64,000 nt of DNA, from NCBI RefSeq assembly GCF_013409625.1, contig NZ_JACCBF010000001.1:2731001-2795000 (forward strand). Reading direction: 5' to 3'. The translations under genes were made by a program, and so were the position numbers. The notes beneath the pieces were generated by a model. That model ran no database searches. It was not told where the DNA came from and saw nothing but the letters and a program-made list of their open reading frames with translations. This stretch comes from Nocardioides kongjuensis. GTDB lineage: Bacteria; Actinomycetota; Actinomycetes; Propionibacteriales; Nocardioidaceae. Position 1 is the first letter of the stretch, and the number at the start of each line of letters is the position of its first letter. Shown piece by piece: positions 41,071 through 49,205 of the stretch.

Positions 41071-43230
41071 ATGAACGTCATCGGGTACACCGACCGGCTC
41101 ACCTACCGAGCCGGAAACGAGGTGCATTGCCGGATCAGCACCACCGCGGACTCCTTCACCGCGCGATTGGTCCGCCTCCTCAACGGCGATCCCCATCCGC
41201 TCGGGCCGGGCATCGACATCCGGCCAGTTCCGTCAAGGCTGGACGGGCTGAGCTTCCCCGGCCGCGTCCAAGCGCTGCACGCAGGATCGCACGTCGTGAT
41301 CGAGGAGTCCTTGGTCGCAGCCGGAGCCGATCTGGAGCTGTCCTGGTGGGCACGGCCCACCCTCGCTCGGGCGTCCCACGATCAAGCCATGGTCACGCTG
41401 ACGTACGCGGATCGCAGCGTCGTCGTTCTCGGCATCGACAGCGACGGCCGATGGCGACTGGATGGCGACACTCTCGGAATCCCCGGCGCGCCTGTGGATC
41501 CCTTGCGCTGGTACGAGATCACGCTGCGGGTCGCCACCTCCGGTTCGGTGTCGGTGACGATCTCGACCGAGCAGCGCGACACCGAGTCGCTCACAGCCAC
41601 CGCGCTGCCGCTGGCCGGTGCCGACCGCTTGGGGCTCGTCTTTGCGGCACGAGCGGTCGAGAACGGCTGTACGGATCACTTCAACGGTCGGATCGAGTCA
41701 CCTCGCCTTGCCGGGCTCGCCGCTTGGGACTTCGGGCCGACGGATCGCCCCCGGACTGTCGACAACCGACTGGGGTCCGCCTTCCAAGGCCGAGCGGTCA
41801 ACTTCCCTCTACGCGCCTGTCTCGGCCACCGCGGCGCGGGCGACGACGCCGACCCACGCCTGTCCCCGGAGTCGTACCAAGCCATCCATTTCCACGATGA
41901 TGACCTGGATGACGCGCTTTGGCAGGACGACCTAGTCCTGGCACTTCCTCACGAACTGCCGAGCGCCGTGTACGGCGTCGAGGTCACCGCGGCGGACGGC
42001 ACCACCGACACGCTCCCCTTCGTGGTCGCACCGACCGCCGCCACCGCACCTGCCCTCCTCGTGCTGCCGACCTTCAGCTACCTGGCGTACAGCTGCGAGC
42101 ACGTGATGGCCGACCCCGGGGCGCGGGCCTACCTGGAAGGGGTCGGCATCACCGATGTCCCGGCGTTCGGGGGCAACCGGCACGACCGCTATCTGCTCGA
42201 GAACGGCCTGCGCAGCCTCTACGACGTGCACACCGACCTGACCGGCGTCTGCTTCACCTCCACCCGAAAGCCGCTGCCCAACATCAGGCACGACCACCGC
42301 TGGGCCGCGGTCGCAGGAGGAGCAACCTCGGCGCACCAGTTCAGCGCCGACCTGCACATCGTCGCCTGGCTCGTCCAACAGGGATTCGACGTCGACGTCG
42401 CCGCCGACGAGGACGTGCACGAGCGGGGTCTCGACCTGCTCGGCCAGTACCGGGTCGTGTTGACAGGAAGCCACCCGGAGTATCCGACAACCCCCATGTT
42501 GCGTGCCTACGAGTCCTACCTCGACGGGGGCGGCCGGCTGATGTACCTCGGTGGGAACGGCTTCTACTGGGTGACTTCGATCGATCCCGAGGAGGGACAC
42601 ACCATTGAGATTCGCCGCACCGCAGGCATTCGCGCATGGCAGCCGGAGCCGGGTGAGTGGCACCACCTGACCACAGGGGAGCTCGGTGGTCTCTGGCGCA
42701 CCCGCGGAATCCCACCTCAGCGCATCGTCGGCGTCGGCATGGCCTCACAGGGCTTCGACACCAACCGCCCGTACGACGTGCTGGTCGACGTCGAGGACCC
42801 CCGCTGCGCCTTCGTCTTTGATGGGGTCGAGCTCGTGGATGGCCGCCTCGGCGAGTTCGACTCGATGGTCAACGGGCGGGGCGCGGCCGGAGTCGAGATC
42901 GATCGTGCAGACCACGCTCTAGGCACATCTCCCGACGCGCTCGTCCTCGCCTCCGCAACCGGGTTCAGCCGTGCCTATGGGCTGGATCCGATCGAAGTAG
43001 CTCTGCCCGACGGCTGCTACGACGGCACGACCAGCGACAAGGTCCGCGCCGACCTGGTGCTCGAGCCCAAGCCGCGCCAGGGTGCGGTATTCGCCACCTC
43101 GAGCATCGCATGGTCGGGTTCGTTGCTCGTCAATGGAGGTGACAACAACGTGTCCCGCGTAACCCGCAACGTCCTGGATGCCTTCCTGACGCAAGATGTG
43201 CTCCCGTTCAATCGGGCTCCGCGCGATTGA
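41071..43230 (+). CDS. N,N-dimethylformamidase large-subunit-like protein
   Basis: 719 residues, close to the ~760 of the dimethylformamidase (DMFase) beta subunit. The N-terminal third has a jelly-roll (LamG-like) region (LELSWWARPTLARASHDQAMVTL, RWYEITLRVATSGSVSVTI). The C-terminal two thirds match the DMFase core: LVLPTFSYLAYSCEH, FSADLHIVAWLVQQGFDVDVAADEDVHE, SHPEYPTTPMLRAYESYLDGGGRLMYLGGNGFYW and IEIRR. Known DMFases hydrolyse dimethylformamide with a mononuclear iron bound by Tyr, His and Glu; I cannot assign those residues safely. No gene for the small subunit is nearby, so the substrate may differ. It is divergent from an ABC importer whose operon it probably complements. Confidence 0.75.
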   Translation: MNVIGYTDRLTYRAGNEVHCRISTTADSFTARLVRLLNGDPHPLGPGIDIRPVPSRLDGLSFPGRVQALHAGSHVVIEESLVAAGADLELSWWARPTLARASHDQAMVTLTYADRSVVVLGIDSDGRWRLDGDTLGIPGAPVDPLRWYEITLRVATSGSVSVTISTEQRDTESLTATALPLAGADRLGLVFAARAVENGCTDHFNGRIESPRLAGLAAWDFGPTDRPRTVDNRLGSAFQGRAVNFPLRACLGHRGAGDDADPRLSPESYQAIHFHDDDLDDALWQDDLVLALPHELPSAVYGVEVTAADGTTDTLPFVVAPTAATAPALLVLPTFSYLAYSCEHVMADPGARAYLEGVGITDVPAFGGNRHDRYLLENGLRSLYDVHTDLTGVCFTSTRKPLPNIRHDHRWAAVAGGATSAHQFSADLHIVAWLVQQGFDVDVAADEDVHERGLDLLGQYRVVLTGSHPEYPTTPMLRAYESYLDGGGRLMYLGGNGFYWVTSIDPEEGHTIEIRRTAGIRAWQPEPGEWHHLTTGELGGLWRTRGIPPQRIVGVGMASQGFDTNRPYDVLVDVEDPRCAFVFDGVELVDGRLGEFDSMVNGRGAAGVEIDRADHALGTSPDALVLASATGFSRAYGLDPIEVALPDGCYDGTTSDKVRADLVLEPKPRQGAVFATSSIAWSGSLLVNGGDNNVSRVTRNVLDAFLTQDVLPFNRAPRD

Positions 43231-43425
43231 CCACCGGGCAGCTTCCGCGGCGTCCCGTTCGCGGCGTGACGGTGGGTGAGTCCGGCTGAACACAGGGCTC
43301 TCTTGCACCCACTGCACGAAGCACCGACCAGCTGCCCCGACCGATGCCGGGCTGCGGATGGGGGCGGGCAGCACTGGACAGCAACCGCGCGTTGGAGAGC
43401 TGCTGGGTGTTCGGCGCCAGCGAGG
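43231..43425. other. Gap between DMFase-like gene and truncated MFS gene
   Basis: 195 bases with no gene, no clear terminator and no insertion-sequence ends. It contains the junction between the ABC/DMFase module and the minus-strand operon to the right, where the MFS gene loses its remainder. Confidence 0.4.
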
Positions 43426-43536
43426 TCAGGCAGTTGATGACGCCTCACCCACCAGGAGCAGCACGCGCAGCACGAGCTTGCGGTAGAGGATCGGCGAGAT
43501 GTCTGATCGTTGCGTGGGGGTGGTCTCGGTACTCAT
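43426..43536 (-). pseudogene. N-terminal remnant of an MFS transporter gene
   Basis: The ATG at 43536 overlaps the kinase gene stop as ATGA. The frame reads MSTETTPTQRSDISPILYR, then KLVLRVLLLVG, and after that an unrelated short tail EASSTA and a stop. The first ~30 residues correspond to the start of an ACS-type MFS permease; compare SDISPALFRRLACRLLPFV at the start of the transporter at 19193. The gene is cut at about 43445. The overlap with its neighbour shows that it was once the next member of the operon. Confidence 0.7.
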
Positions 43537-44588
43537 GGTGACGGCTGCCTCCTGGGGGTGGGGACGGGTGAAGCGGCGGTGAGGTAGTCCTCGGCCGCAC
43601 GACAGGCCAGGGCGCGCAGCGCCGGGCCGAACTCCTTCGCGGTGCCGGTCTCGGGCCGGGACTGGACCCAACCGAGGTAGGTCGTGCCGCGCAGGTAGAG
43701 GAAGAGCGGCAGCAGGCGCTCGTCGTCGGCCGCCAGGTCCCGTTCCGACCGGTAGCCGGACAGGAGCGCGGCACGCAACGCATCGAAGCAGGACTGGTCG
43801 AGGTGGAAGTACAGCGCGGTGGCGAGCTCGAACAGGTACCAGCCGTGGCCGGCGTCGTCGAAGTCGATCAGCTGGAGCTCGCCGCCGTCGACGAGGATGT
43901 TCTCAGGGACCAGGTCCGCGTGGATCAGGCCGTAGCCGTCGTGCCGGCCGAGGGCCAGCAGGTCGGCCCGAGCGCGATCACGTGCACGGACCAGCAGGTC
44001 GCGTTCGGCGTCGGTGAGTGCGCCGTACTCCCAGAACCGTCCCCAGCGCGGGTGCTCCCCGACGAGGGCGTCCGCGTCCCAGGCGGGACGGGTGAACCCC
44101 TGCGGCAACACCCAGGTGGCTGTGTGCCGGTGCAGGCGGGCCGCCAGCCGACCGGCATCGGCGAACAGGCGGACCGCATCGCCCTCGGCAAGGTCGACAC
44201 CGGCCTCCGAGGTGCCCGCGGGCCGGCCGGACAACCAGCCGAGCACGGTCACCTGTCGCGGCTCCGGTACGCCGGGGTGCGCTGCCTCGACGACCAGGCT
44301 CCCGTCGGCCGCGGACACGACCGGCGGCACCGTGAAGCCGTCGACGTCGTGCAGAGAGCGCATCCACTCGAGCTCCGAGATCACAGCGGCCGGAGAGTGG
44401 TAGGCATGTCGGTGCACGCGAACCGCCACCCTGCGTCCGGTGGCCAGCTCGGCGGAGAACACGGCGTTCTCACGGTACTTCACCAGCTCCAGGCGGTGCA
44501 GGCCGCCGGCCCAGGATGCCCCGGCCACGTCGGCGAGGCGTGCCAGCGCCGCGGCCTGCTCGCGGTCCGGGAGCGTGTAGAAGCTCAC
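43533..44588 (-). CDS. APH/choline-kinase-fold phosphotransferase (amino-alcohol kinase candidate)
   Basis: 351 residues from GTG 44588, overlapping the aminotransferase stop as GTGA (GTG 44591 is an alternative). The kinase core is clear: RENAVFSAELATGRRVAVRVHR (nucleotide region with a basic residue), YGLIHADLVPENILVDGG (catalytic HxDxxxxN) and LQLIDFDDAGHGWYLFELATAL (metal-binding D). This fold includes aminoglycoside kinases, choline kinase and hydroxylysine kinase (AGPHD1). Coupling to an AGXT2L-like enzyme suggests that it phosphorylates an amino alcohol, which the lyase then eliminates, rather than an antibiotic. A truncated MFS gene follows immediately. Confidence 0.85.
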   Translation of the reverse strand: MSFYTLPDREQAAALARLADVAGASWAGGLHRLELVKYRENAVFSAELATGRRVAVRVHRHAYHSPAAVISELEWMRSLHDVDGFTVPPVVSAADGSLVVEAAHPGVPEPRQVTVLGWLSGRPAGTSEAGVDLAEGDAVRLFADAGRLAARLHRHTATWVLPQGFTRPAWDADALVGEHPRWGRFWEYGALTDAERDLLVRARDRARADLLALGRHDGYGLIHADLVPENILVDGGELQLIDFDDAGHGWYLFELATALYFHLDQSCFDALRAALLSGYRSERDLAADDERLLPLFLYLRGTTYLGWVQSRPETGTAKEFGPALRALACRAAEDYLTAASPVPTPRRQPSP

Positions 44589-45892
44589 CACGGCCCGGTG
44601 CCGTCGGAGGCCCGGTCGGGGACACCGTCGAGGGCGTCGTCGAGAGCGTCGAGCAGCCGGTCAGCGTGCTCGGTGGCGAAGACCAGCGGCGGCCGGATCT
44701 TCAGCACGTTGTCGTGTCGACCGATCCGGCTCAGCAGCACACCCCGGTCGCGCATGGCGTTGACCAGCCAGGCGGTGCGAGCGGCGTCCGGAACCCCGTC
44801 GTGCTCGATCTCGACGCCCACGAAGAGACCGCGGCCGCGGATGTCACCGAGCGGCTCGTGACGCGCGGCCAGCTTCGCCAGGCCCTCGCGCAGGTGGGCG
44901 CCGACCCGGTGGGCGTTGGCCTGGAGCCCCTCCTCGTCGAGGACGTCGAGCACGGCCGCGCCGGCCGCCGCAGAGACCGGGTTGCCGCCGAAGGTGTTGA
45001 AGTAGGTCGCCGCCGACTGGAATGCCGACACCAGCTCGTTGCCGGCGACGACGCCGGCGATCGGGTGGCCGTTGCCCATCGGCTTGCCCAGCGTGACGAG
45101 GTCAGGAGTGACGCCGGCCAGTTCATGGCCCCACAGCGCGTCGCCGGTCCGGCCGAACCCGGCCTGGACCTCGTCGCAGATGAAGAGGCCACCCGCGGCG
45201 CGGACCAGCTCGACCGCGCCGGCGACGTACCCGGCGACCGCGTCGGGCAGACCCTCGTTGGCGAAGAAGGAGTCGATCAGGATGGCGCCGACGCCGTCGC
45301 CCGACGCCTCGAGCGAGCGCACCGCCTCGGCCACCTCGCCCAGGTACCGCTCGAGCAGCTCGGCCTCGGTCAGGCCTGCGCCGTCATGGCGGGGGTCCGG
45401 GACCCGCACGGCCCGCGCGCTGGCCGGGAACTCCTCCACGACCGGGAAGCAGGTCGTCAGGGACGCGAGCGTCGCGGTGTTCCCGTGGTAGCTGAAGTCG
45501 CTCACGATCAGCCCGCGCCGACCGGTCGCGAACCGGGCCATCCGCAGCGCGAGCTCGTTGGACTCGCTGCCGGAGCAGGTGAGCACGGCGGTGTCGAGGG
45601 AGTCGGCGAACCGCGCGGTGAGCCGCTCCGCGTAGTCGACGACGACACCGTCGAGGTAGCGCGTGTGCAGGTTGAGCGTCGCCGCCTGTCGAGCCACGGC
45701 CTGCACGACGTGCGGGTGGCAGTGGCCGACGTGCGGCACGTTGTTGTAGGCGTCGAGGTAACGGCGTCCATCGGCGTCCTCGACCCAGACGCCGCTCCCG
45801 CGCACCAGGTGCACCGGGCGGTCGTAGAACAGCGGGGCGTTGCGCCCCAGGACGCCGCGGCGACGCTCGAGCAGGTGGTCCAGGCCGGTCAT
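44585..45892 (-). CDS. Class III PLP aminotransferase, AGXT2L/phospholyase-like
   Basis: 435 residues. PLP is held by K270 in TLGKPMGNG and D240 in ICDEVQAGFGRTG. The segment YNNVPHVGHCHPHVV (49-63) closely matches INNVAHVGHCHP of ethanolamine-phosphate and 5-phosphohydroxylysine phospho-lyases (AGXT2L1/2), which eliminate phosphate and ammonia instead of transaminating. The next gene encodes an APH-type kinase and overlaps it, and the preceding gene is an amine/amino acid permease (4-base gap). An import, phosphorylation, elimination route giving an aldehyde is therefore likely, with the aldehyde dehydrogenase at 49.2 kb as the next step. An ordinary omega-amine transaminase remains possible. 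Confidence 0.87.
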   Translation of the reverse strand: MTGLDHLLERRRGVLGRNAPLFYDRPVHLVRGSGVWVEDADGRRYLDAYNNVPHVGHCHPHVVQAVARQAATLNLHTRYLDGVVVDYAERLTARFADSLDTAVLTCSGSESNELALRMARFATGRRGLIVSDFSYHGNTATLASLTTCFPVVEEFPASARAVRVPDPRHDGAGLTEAELLERYLGEVAEAVRSLEASGDGVGAILIDSFFANEGLPDAVAGYVAGAVELVRAAGGLFICDEVQAGFGRTGDALWGHELAGVTPDLVTLGKPMGNGHPIAGVVAGNELVSAFQSAATYFNTFGGNPVSAAAGAAVLDVLDEEGLQANAHRVGAHLREGLAKLAARHEPLGDIRGRGLFVGVEIEHDGVPDAARTAWLVNAMRDRGVLLSRIGRHDNVLKIRPPLVFATEHADRLLDALDDALDGVPDRASDGTGPW

Positions 45893-45896
45893 CTCG

Positions 45897-47387
45897 TCAC
45901 TCCTCGATGGTCTCGAGGACGCCCCGGTAGTCGTCAGGCCGGCGGACCCGCAGCCACAGGCCCTGGCCGACCCCGAAGGCGGGGAACGCGGCGATGAGGA
46001 CGTAGAAGAACAGCACGCGGCCGGTCACGTGGGGCTCGCCGAGCAGCAACGGGAAGTTCTCGATCTGGAGGTAGGCGACGAACAGCAGCCCGGCCAGACC
46101 GAGTCCGGGCGCGACCCAGCTGCGCCACGGTCCCTCATCGACGCCGGGGCGAGCGAGGTAGACGATCACCGCGATGCTGGCGAGGGCCATGAGCAGCACG
46201 ATGGAGAACATCGCGACCCCGCCGAACCAGGTGAAGACCTGCATGATCGGGTCCAGGCCGCTCGCCGCGAAGACCGCGACCATGGCCAGCGCGAGCGAGA
46301 TCTGCGCGAGGGCGGCGACGTACGGCGAGCCGTGCCGGGGATGCACCTTCGCGAAGGATCGGGGCAGTGCGTGGGCGATGCCCATGGAGTGCCCATAGCG
46401 GTTGAGCACATTGTGGAAGGACAGCACGCAGGCGTAGAGGCTGGTGATCAGCAGCAGGTTGACCACCTGGGCGCCGGTCCCGCCGAGGTACTCCCCCGCC
46501 AGCACCATGATGAAGTCGCCCACGTGCTCGGGGATCCAGGACGGGAACCGGCCGACCCCGACCGCGAGGATCAGCGCCCACTGGGTGAAGGTGTAGAAGA
46601 CGGCGATCACGATGACAGCGCCGTACGTCGCCCGCGGGACCGTGCGGTCGGGGTCCTTGGCCTCGTCGCGGAAGATCGCGGTCGACTCGAAGCCGAGGAA
46701 GCTCGCGATGGCGAACATCAGGCCCAGGCCGGGCGAGCCGGTCGTCACGTTGTCCCAGTGGAACGAATCGAGGCTGACGCCGTCGTGGCCACCCTCGGCC
46801 AGCGCGACGACGGCGAGCAGCACGACGATGCCGATCTCGAGGACGAGCATGACGCCGAGGACCTTGGCGCTGAGGTCGAGGTGGCGGTAGCCGAGCATGC
46901 CGGTGACCGCGAGCGTTGCGAGCGAGTACACCCACCAAGCGACGTCCGGACCGTTGAGGCTGTCGACGACGAACGCCTGCAGCTGGGCACCGAGCATGGC
47001 CGCGATGCCGACCTGCGCGGTCGTGTAGGTGAGGATCGCGAGCCAGGCCGCGCCCAGGCCCGCCGGCCGGCCGAGGCCGTGCCCGACGTAGGTGAAGAAG
47101 GCGCCCGGCCGGTGCACGGTCCGCGCCATCGTGGTCAGGCCGACGGTGAAGAGCAGCAGCACGACGCTGCTGCCGAGGGTCAGCGCCGGCGTTCCGACAC
47201 CGTTGCCCAGCATGGCCTGCAGCGGGAAGACGCCGCCGACGGCGGTGAGCGGTGCGGCGGCGGCGACCACCATGAAGATGATGGCGGTGACGCCGAGGCT
47301 CCCCTGCAGGCGGTGCTCGCGGGCATCGCCCGGGGAGGGAGTGACACTGGTGGCGGCACGGCCGCCGAGTTCGTCGAGGTGGGACAC
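45897..47387 (-). CDS. APC-superfamily amino acid/amine permease (second)
   Basis: 496 residues from GTG 47387 (GGAGA eight bases upstream). About twelve transmembrane helices, with family marks AAAAPLTAVGGVFPLQAMLGNGVGTP, FTYVGHGLGRPAGLGAAWLAIL, and FLGFESTAIFRDEAKDPDRTVPRATYGA. It resembles the permease at 8859 in layout, but the two sequences are clearly different. Downstream lie the phospholyase and kinase genes, so the likely cargo is an amino alcohol or amine. Upstream is the flavin oxidase gene, 29 bases away, in the same transcript. Confidence 0.87.
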   Translation of the reverse strand: MSHLDELGGRAATSVTPSPGDAREHRLQGSLGVTAIIFMVVAAAAPLTAVGGVFPLQAMLGNGVGTPALTLGSSVVLLLFTVGLTTMARTVHRPGAFFTYVGHGLGRPAGLGAAWLAILTYTTAQVGIAAMLGAQLQAFVVDSLNGPDVAWWVYSLATLAVTGMLGYRHLDLSAKVLGVMLVLEIGIVVLLAVVALAEGGHDGVSLDSFHWDNVTTGSPGLGLMFAIASFLGFESTAIFRDEAKDPDRTVPRATYGAVIVIAVFYTFTQWALILAVGVGRFPSWIPEHVGDFIMVLAGEYLGGTGAQVVNLLLITSLYACVLSFHNVLNRYGHSMGIAHALPRSFAKVHPRHGSPYVAALAQISLALAMVAVFAASGLDPIMQVFTWFGGVAMFSIVLLMALASIAVIVYLARPGVDEGPWRSWVAPGLGLAGLLFVAYLQIENFPLLLGEPHVTGRVLFFYVLIAAFPAFGVGQGLWLRVRRPDDYRGVLETIEE

Positions 47388-47416
47388 GGGTGGTTCTCCG
47401 TTCTTGTGGGTCGCGC

Positions 47417-48784
47417 TCAGCGCGGGCGCCCGGGGAGGTGGAAGAGGCCGTCGGGGTCCCAGGTCGAGCGCAGCTCGGTCAGCCGGCGCCAGCTCTCCGG
47501 GCTGAAGGAGCGCTCCAGACGCTCGGGATGGCGTTCGTGGTCGGCTTCGCTGACGAAGTTGCCGACGCTGAGCGGCGCGAGGATCGCCGACATCTCCTCG
47601 ATCCAGCGCGCGTTCGCCTCGTCTGCAGCCGGGTCGGTCCACAGCGCGTACGCCATGACCAGGGTGCGGTGGTCCATCGAGTAGGCGCCGGCTCGGGGGT
47701 CCAGGCCGACCTGCTTCCCGTTCCCCGGCATCAGGGCGACGAAGTTGCTCAGGCCCGACGGCGCCCGCACGAAGGCGTCGGCGAGCGGGACCATCGCGCC
47801 CGCGGCGTCCAGGTCGGTCCAGAAGGCGTCGGCCAGGTAGCGGTGTCCGTCGGGGTACTCGGCGTCGAAGGACGCCGAGAGGTCCTCGTAGGCCACCGGC
47901 GCCAGGTCGGTGCAGGCCAGCGGCTCGACGCCGGGACCGTCGGCGAACGGCGCGAGCGCCGCCCGCGCCTCGGCCTCGGTGTCGACGTACGCGGTGGCGA
48001 GCACAGTCACGATGCGGTCGGGATAGCCCTCACTCGGCAGGTGGTCGTGGCGCCCGGGACCGCCGGCCGCCGTGAACACCTCGACGTACGACGGCAGCGT
48101 GGCCGACACCCGGCTCACCCAGGCGCTGACCGCGGCGAGGTGCTCGTGGTCGAACACCCACGATGAGACCCGGGTGTCGACCGGGCGGTCCTGGAGGTCG
48201 AGCTCGAACTCCGTGACCACTCCGGGGAAGAGGGGTCCCGCGCCGCGGGCCAGCCAGAGCAGGTCCCGGTTCTCGCTCTCCGACGCCACCACGAGCTCGC
48301 CCTCGGCCGTCACGACCCGCACGCTGCGCACGCTGTAGCAGGCGGGCTTCCAGTGTCCCGAGTTGACGCCGATCCCGCCGCCGAGCAGGTAGCCACCGGC
48401 ACCCGGGGTCCCGCAGTGCCCTGATGAGTAGGCGAGACCGTGCGCGGCGACGGCCGGGACGATCGCGGAGCTGCGGGCAGCGGGACCCACCCGCAGCCTC
48501 CTGCGCTCGGCGTCGACGTCGACACCGTCGAATGCGCTCATGTCGATCAGGACGCCGCCCTCACGCACCGGCGCGGCGATCCAGCTGTGCCCACCGGAGA
48601 GGACGGCGACCTGGTGGCCGTCGCGCCGGGCGGCGCGCACGGTGTCGACGACGTCCTGCTCGGTGCGCGGACGGACGACCACGTCGGGACGGCGGTCGAC
48701 GGGCAGCTGGTTGAACACGAGGTCGGCGAGCCGTTTCTCGAAGCCGGGGTCGGAACGCGTCAGCCGCGGGCTATCCGTCCTCAC
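47417..48784 (-). CDS. FAD-linked oxidase of the berberine-bridge-enzyme type
   Basis: 455 residues from GTG 48784, overlapping the SnoaL-like gene stop as GTGA. The PCMH FAD domain has VVVRPRTEQDVVDTVRAARRDGHQVAVLSGGHSW, with H66 at the site of 8-alpha-histidyl linkage, and YSSGHCGTPGAGGYLLGGGIG with C124, so flavin is probably bicovalently attached. A BBE C-terminal segment (FVSEADHERHPERLERSFSPESWRRLTELRSTWDPDGLFHLP) closes the active site. Such oxidases oxidise alcohols, sugars or amines and pass electrons to O2. No signal peptide was seen. The substrate could be the amine or alcohol handled by this operon. Confidence 0.87.
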   Translation of the reverse strand: MRTDSPRLTRSDPGFEKRLADLVFNQLPVDRRPDVVVRPRTEQDVVDTVRAARRDGHQVAVLSGGHSWIAAPVREGGVLIDMSAFDGVDVDAERRRLRVGPAARSSAIVPAVAAHGLAYSSGHCGTPGAGGYLLGGGIGVNSGHWKPACYSVRSVRVVTAEGELVVASESENRDLLWLARGAGPLFPGVVTEFELDLQDRPVDTRVSSWVFDHEHLAAVSAWVSRVSATLPSYVEVFTAAGGPGRHDHLPSEGYPDRIVTVLATAYVDTEAEARAALAPFADGPGVEPLACTDLAPVAYEDLSASFDAEYPDGHRYLADAFWTDLDAAGAMVPLADAFVRAPSGLSNFVALMPGNGKQVGLDPRAGAYSMDHRTLVMAYALWTDPAADEANARWIEEMSAILAPLSVGNFVSEADHERHPERLERSFSPESWRRLTELRSTWDPDGLFHLPGRPR

Positions 48785-49191
48785 GGGACCACCAGCTGAC
48801 GCGACTCGTGGGCGTGCACCAGGCGCCAGTCGCCGCCGGACCTCCGTAGGGCGGCGGTGAAGCGCACCTCCCCGGTCAACGGTTCCTCGATGCCGTGCAG
48901 GTGCATCGAGGTCGCCAGGGTCGAGAAGCAGAGCGCCAGGTCCCCGGCCACGGTCACGTCGGTCTCGAGCTCGCGCCACTCGGCGATCCGCTCGACGACG
49001 GCCGGGATCCCCGTCCAGTAGGCGACGATCTCCTCCCATGTGCGGCACGGCCGTGCGTACTCCTCCGGCTGGTACAGCAGGTCGGAGTACTCCTGGTCCC
49101 ACAGCGCCTGGAGGCCGTCGAGGTCCAGCGCCTGCAGGGCTTCGCCGTACGCCGTCCAGGTGGCCCGGACCCGCTGCTCGTCGGTCGTCAT
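48781..49191 (-). CDS. SnoaL/NTF2-fold small protein
   Basis: 136 residues from ATG 49191. The cone-like NTF2/SnoaL fold is suggested by RVRATWTAYGEALQALDLDGLQALWDQEYSDLLYQPEEYARPCRTWEEIVAYWTGI and the C-terminal strands DLALCFSTLATSMHL and WRLVHAHES. The family includes isomerases, cyclases and dehydratases as well as non-enzymatic ligand binders. It overlaps the flavin oxidase gene, so it may act on the oxidase product. Catalytic residues cannot be assigned. Confidence 0.75.
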   Translation of the reverse strand: MTTDEQRVRATWTAYGEALQALDLDGLQALWDQEYSDLLYQPEEYARPCRTWEEIVAYWTGIPAVVERIAEWRELETDVTVAGDLALCFSTLATSMHLHGIEEPLTGEVRFTAALRRSGGDWRLVHAHESRQLVVP

Positions 49192-49205
49192 CGGTGTGCC
49201 TCCGG

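Noticed and set aside
43533..44588. Aminoglycoside-resistance gene
   Set aside because: Only the general APH kinase core matches, and the coupling to a phospholyase-like enzyme and an amine permease indicates metabolism rather than resistance.
45840..47684. 614-codon plus-strand open frame opposite the second APC permease
   Set aside because: Acidic, low-complexity antisense shadow of a clear membrane protein gene.
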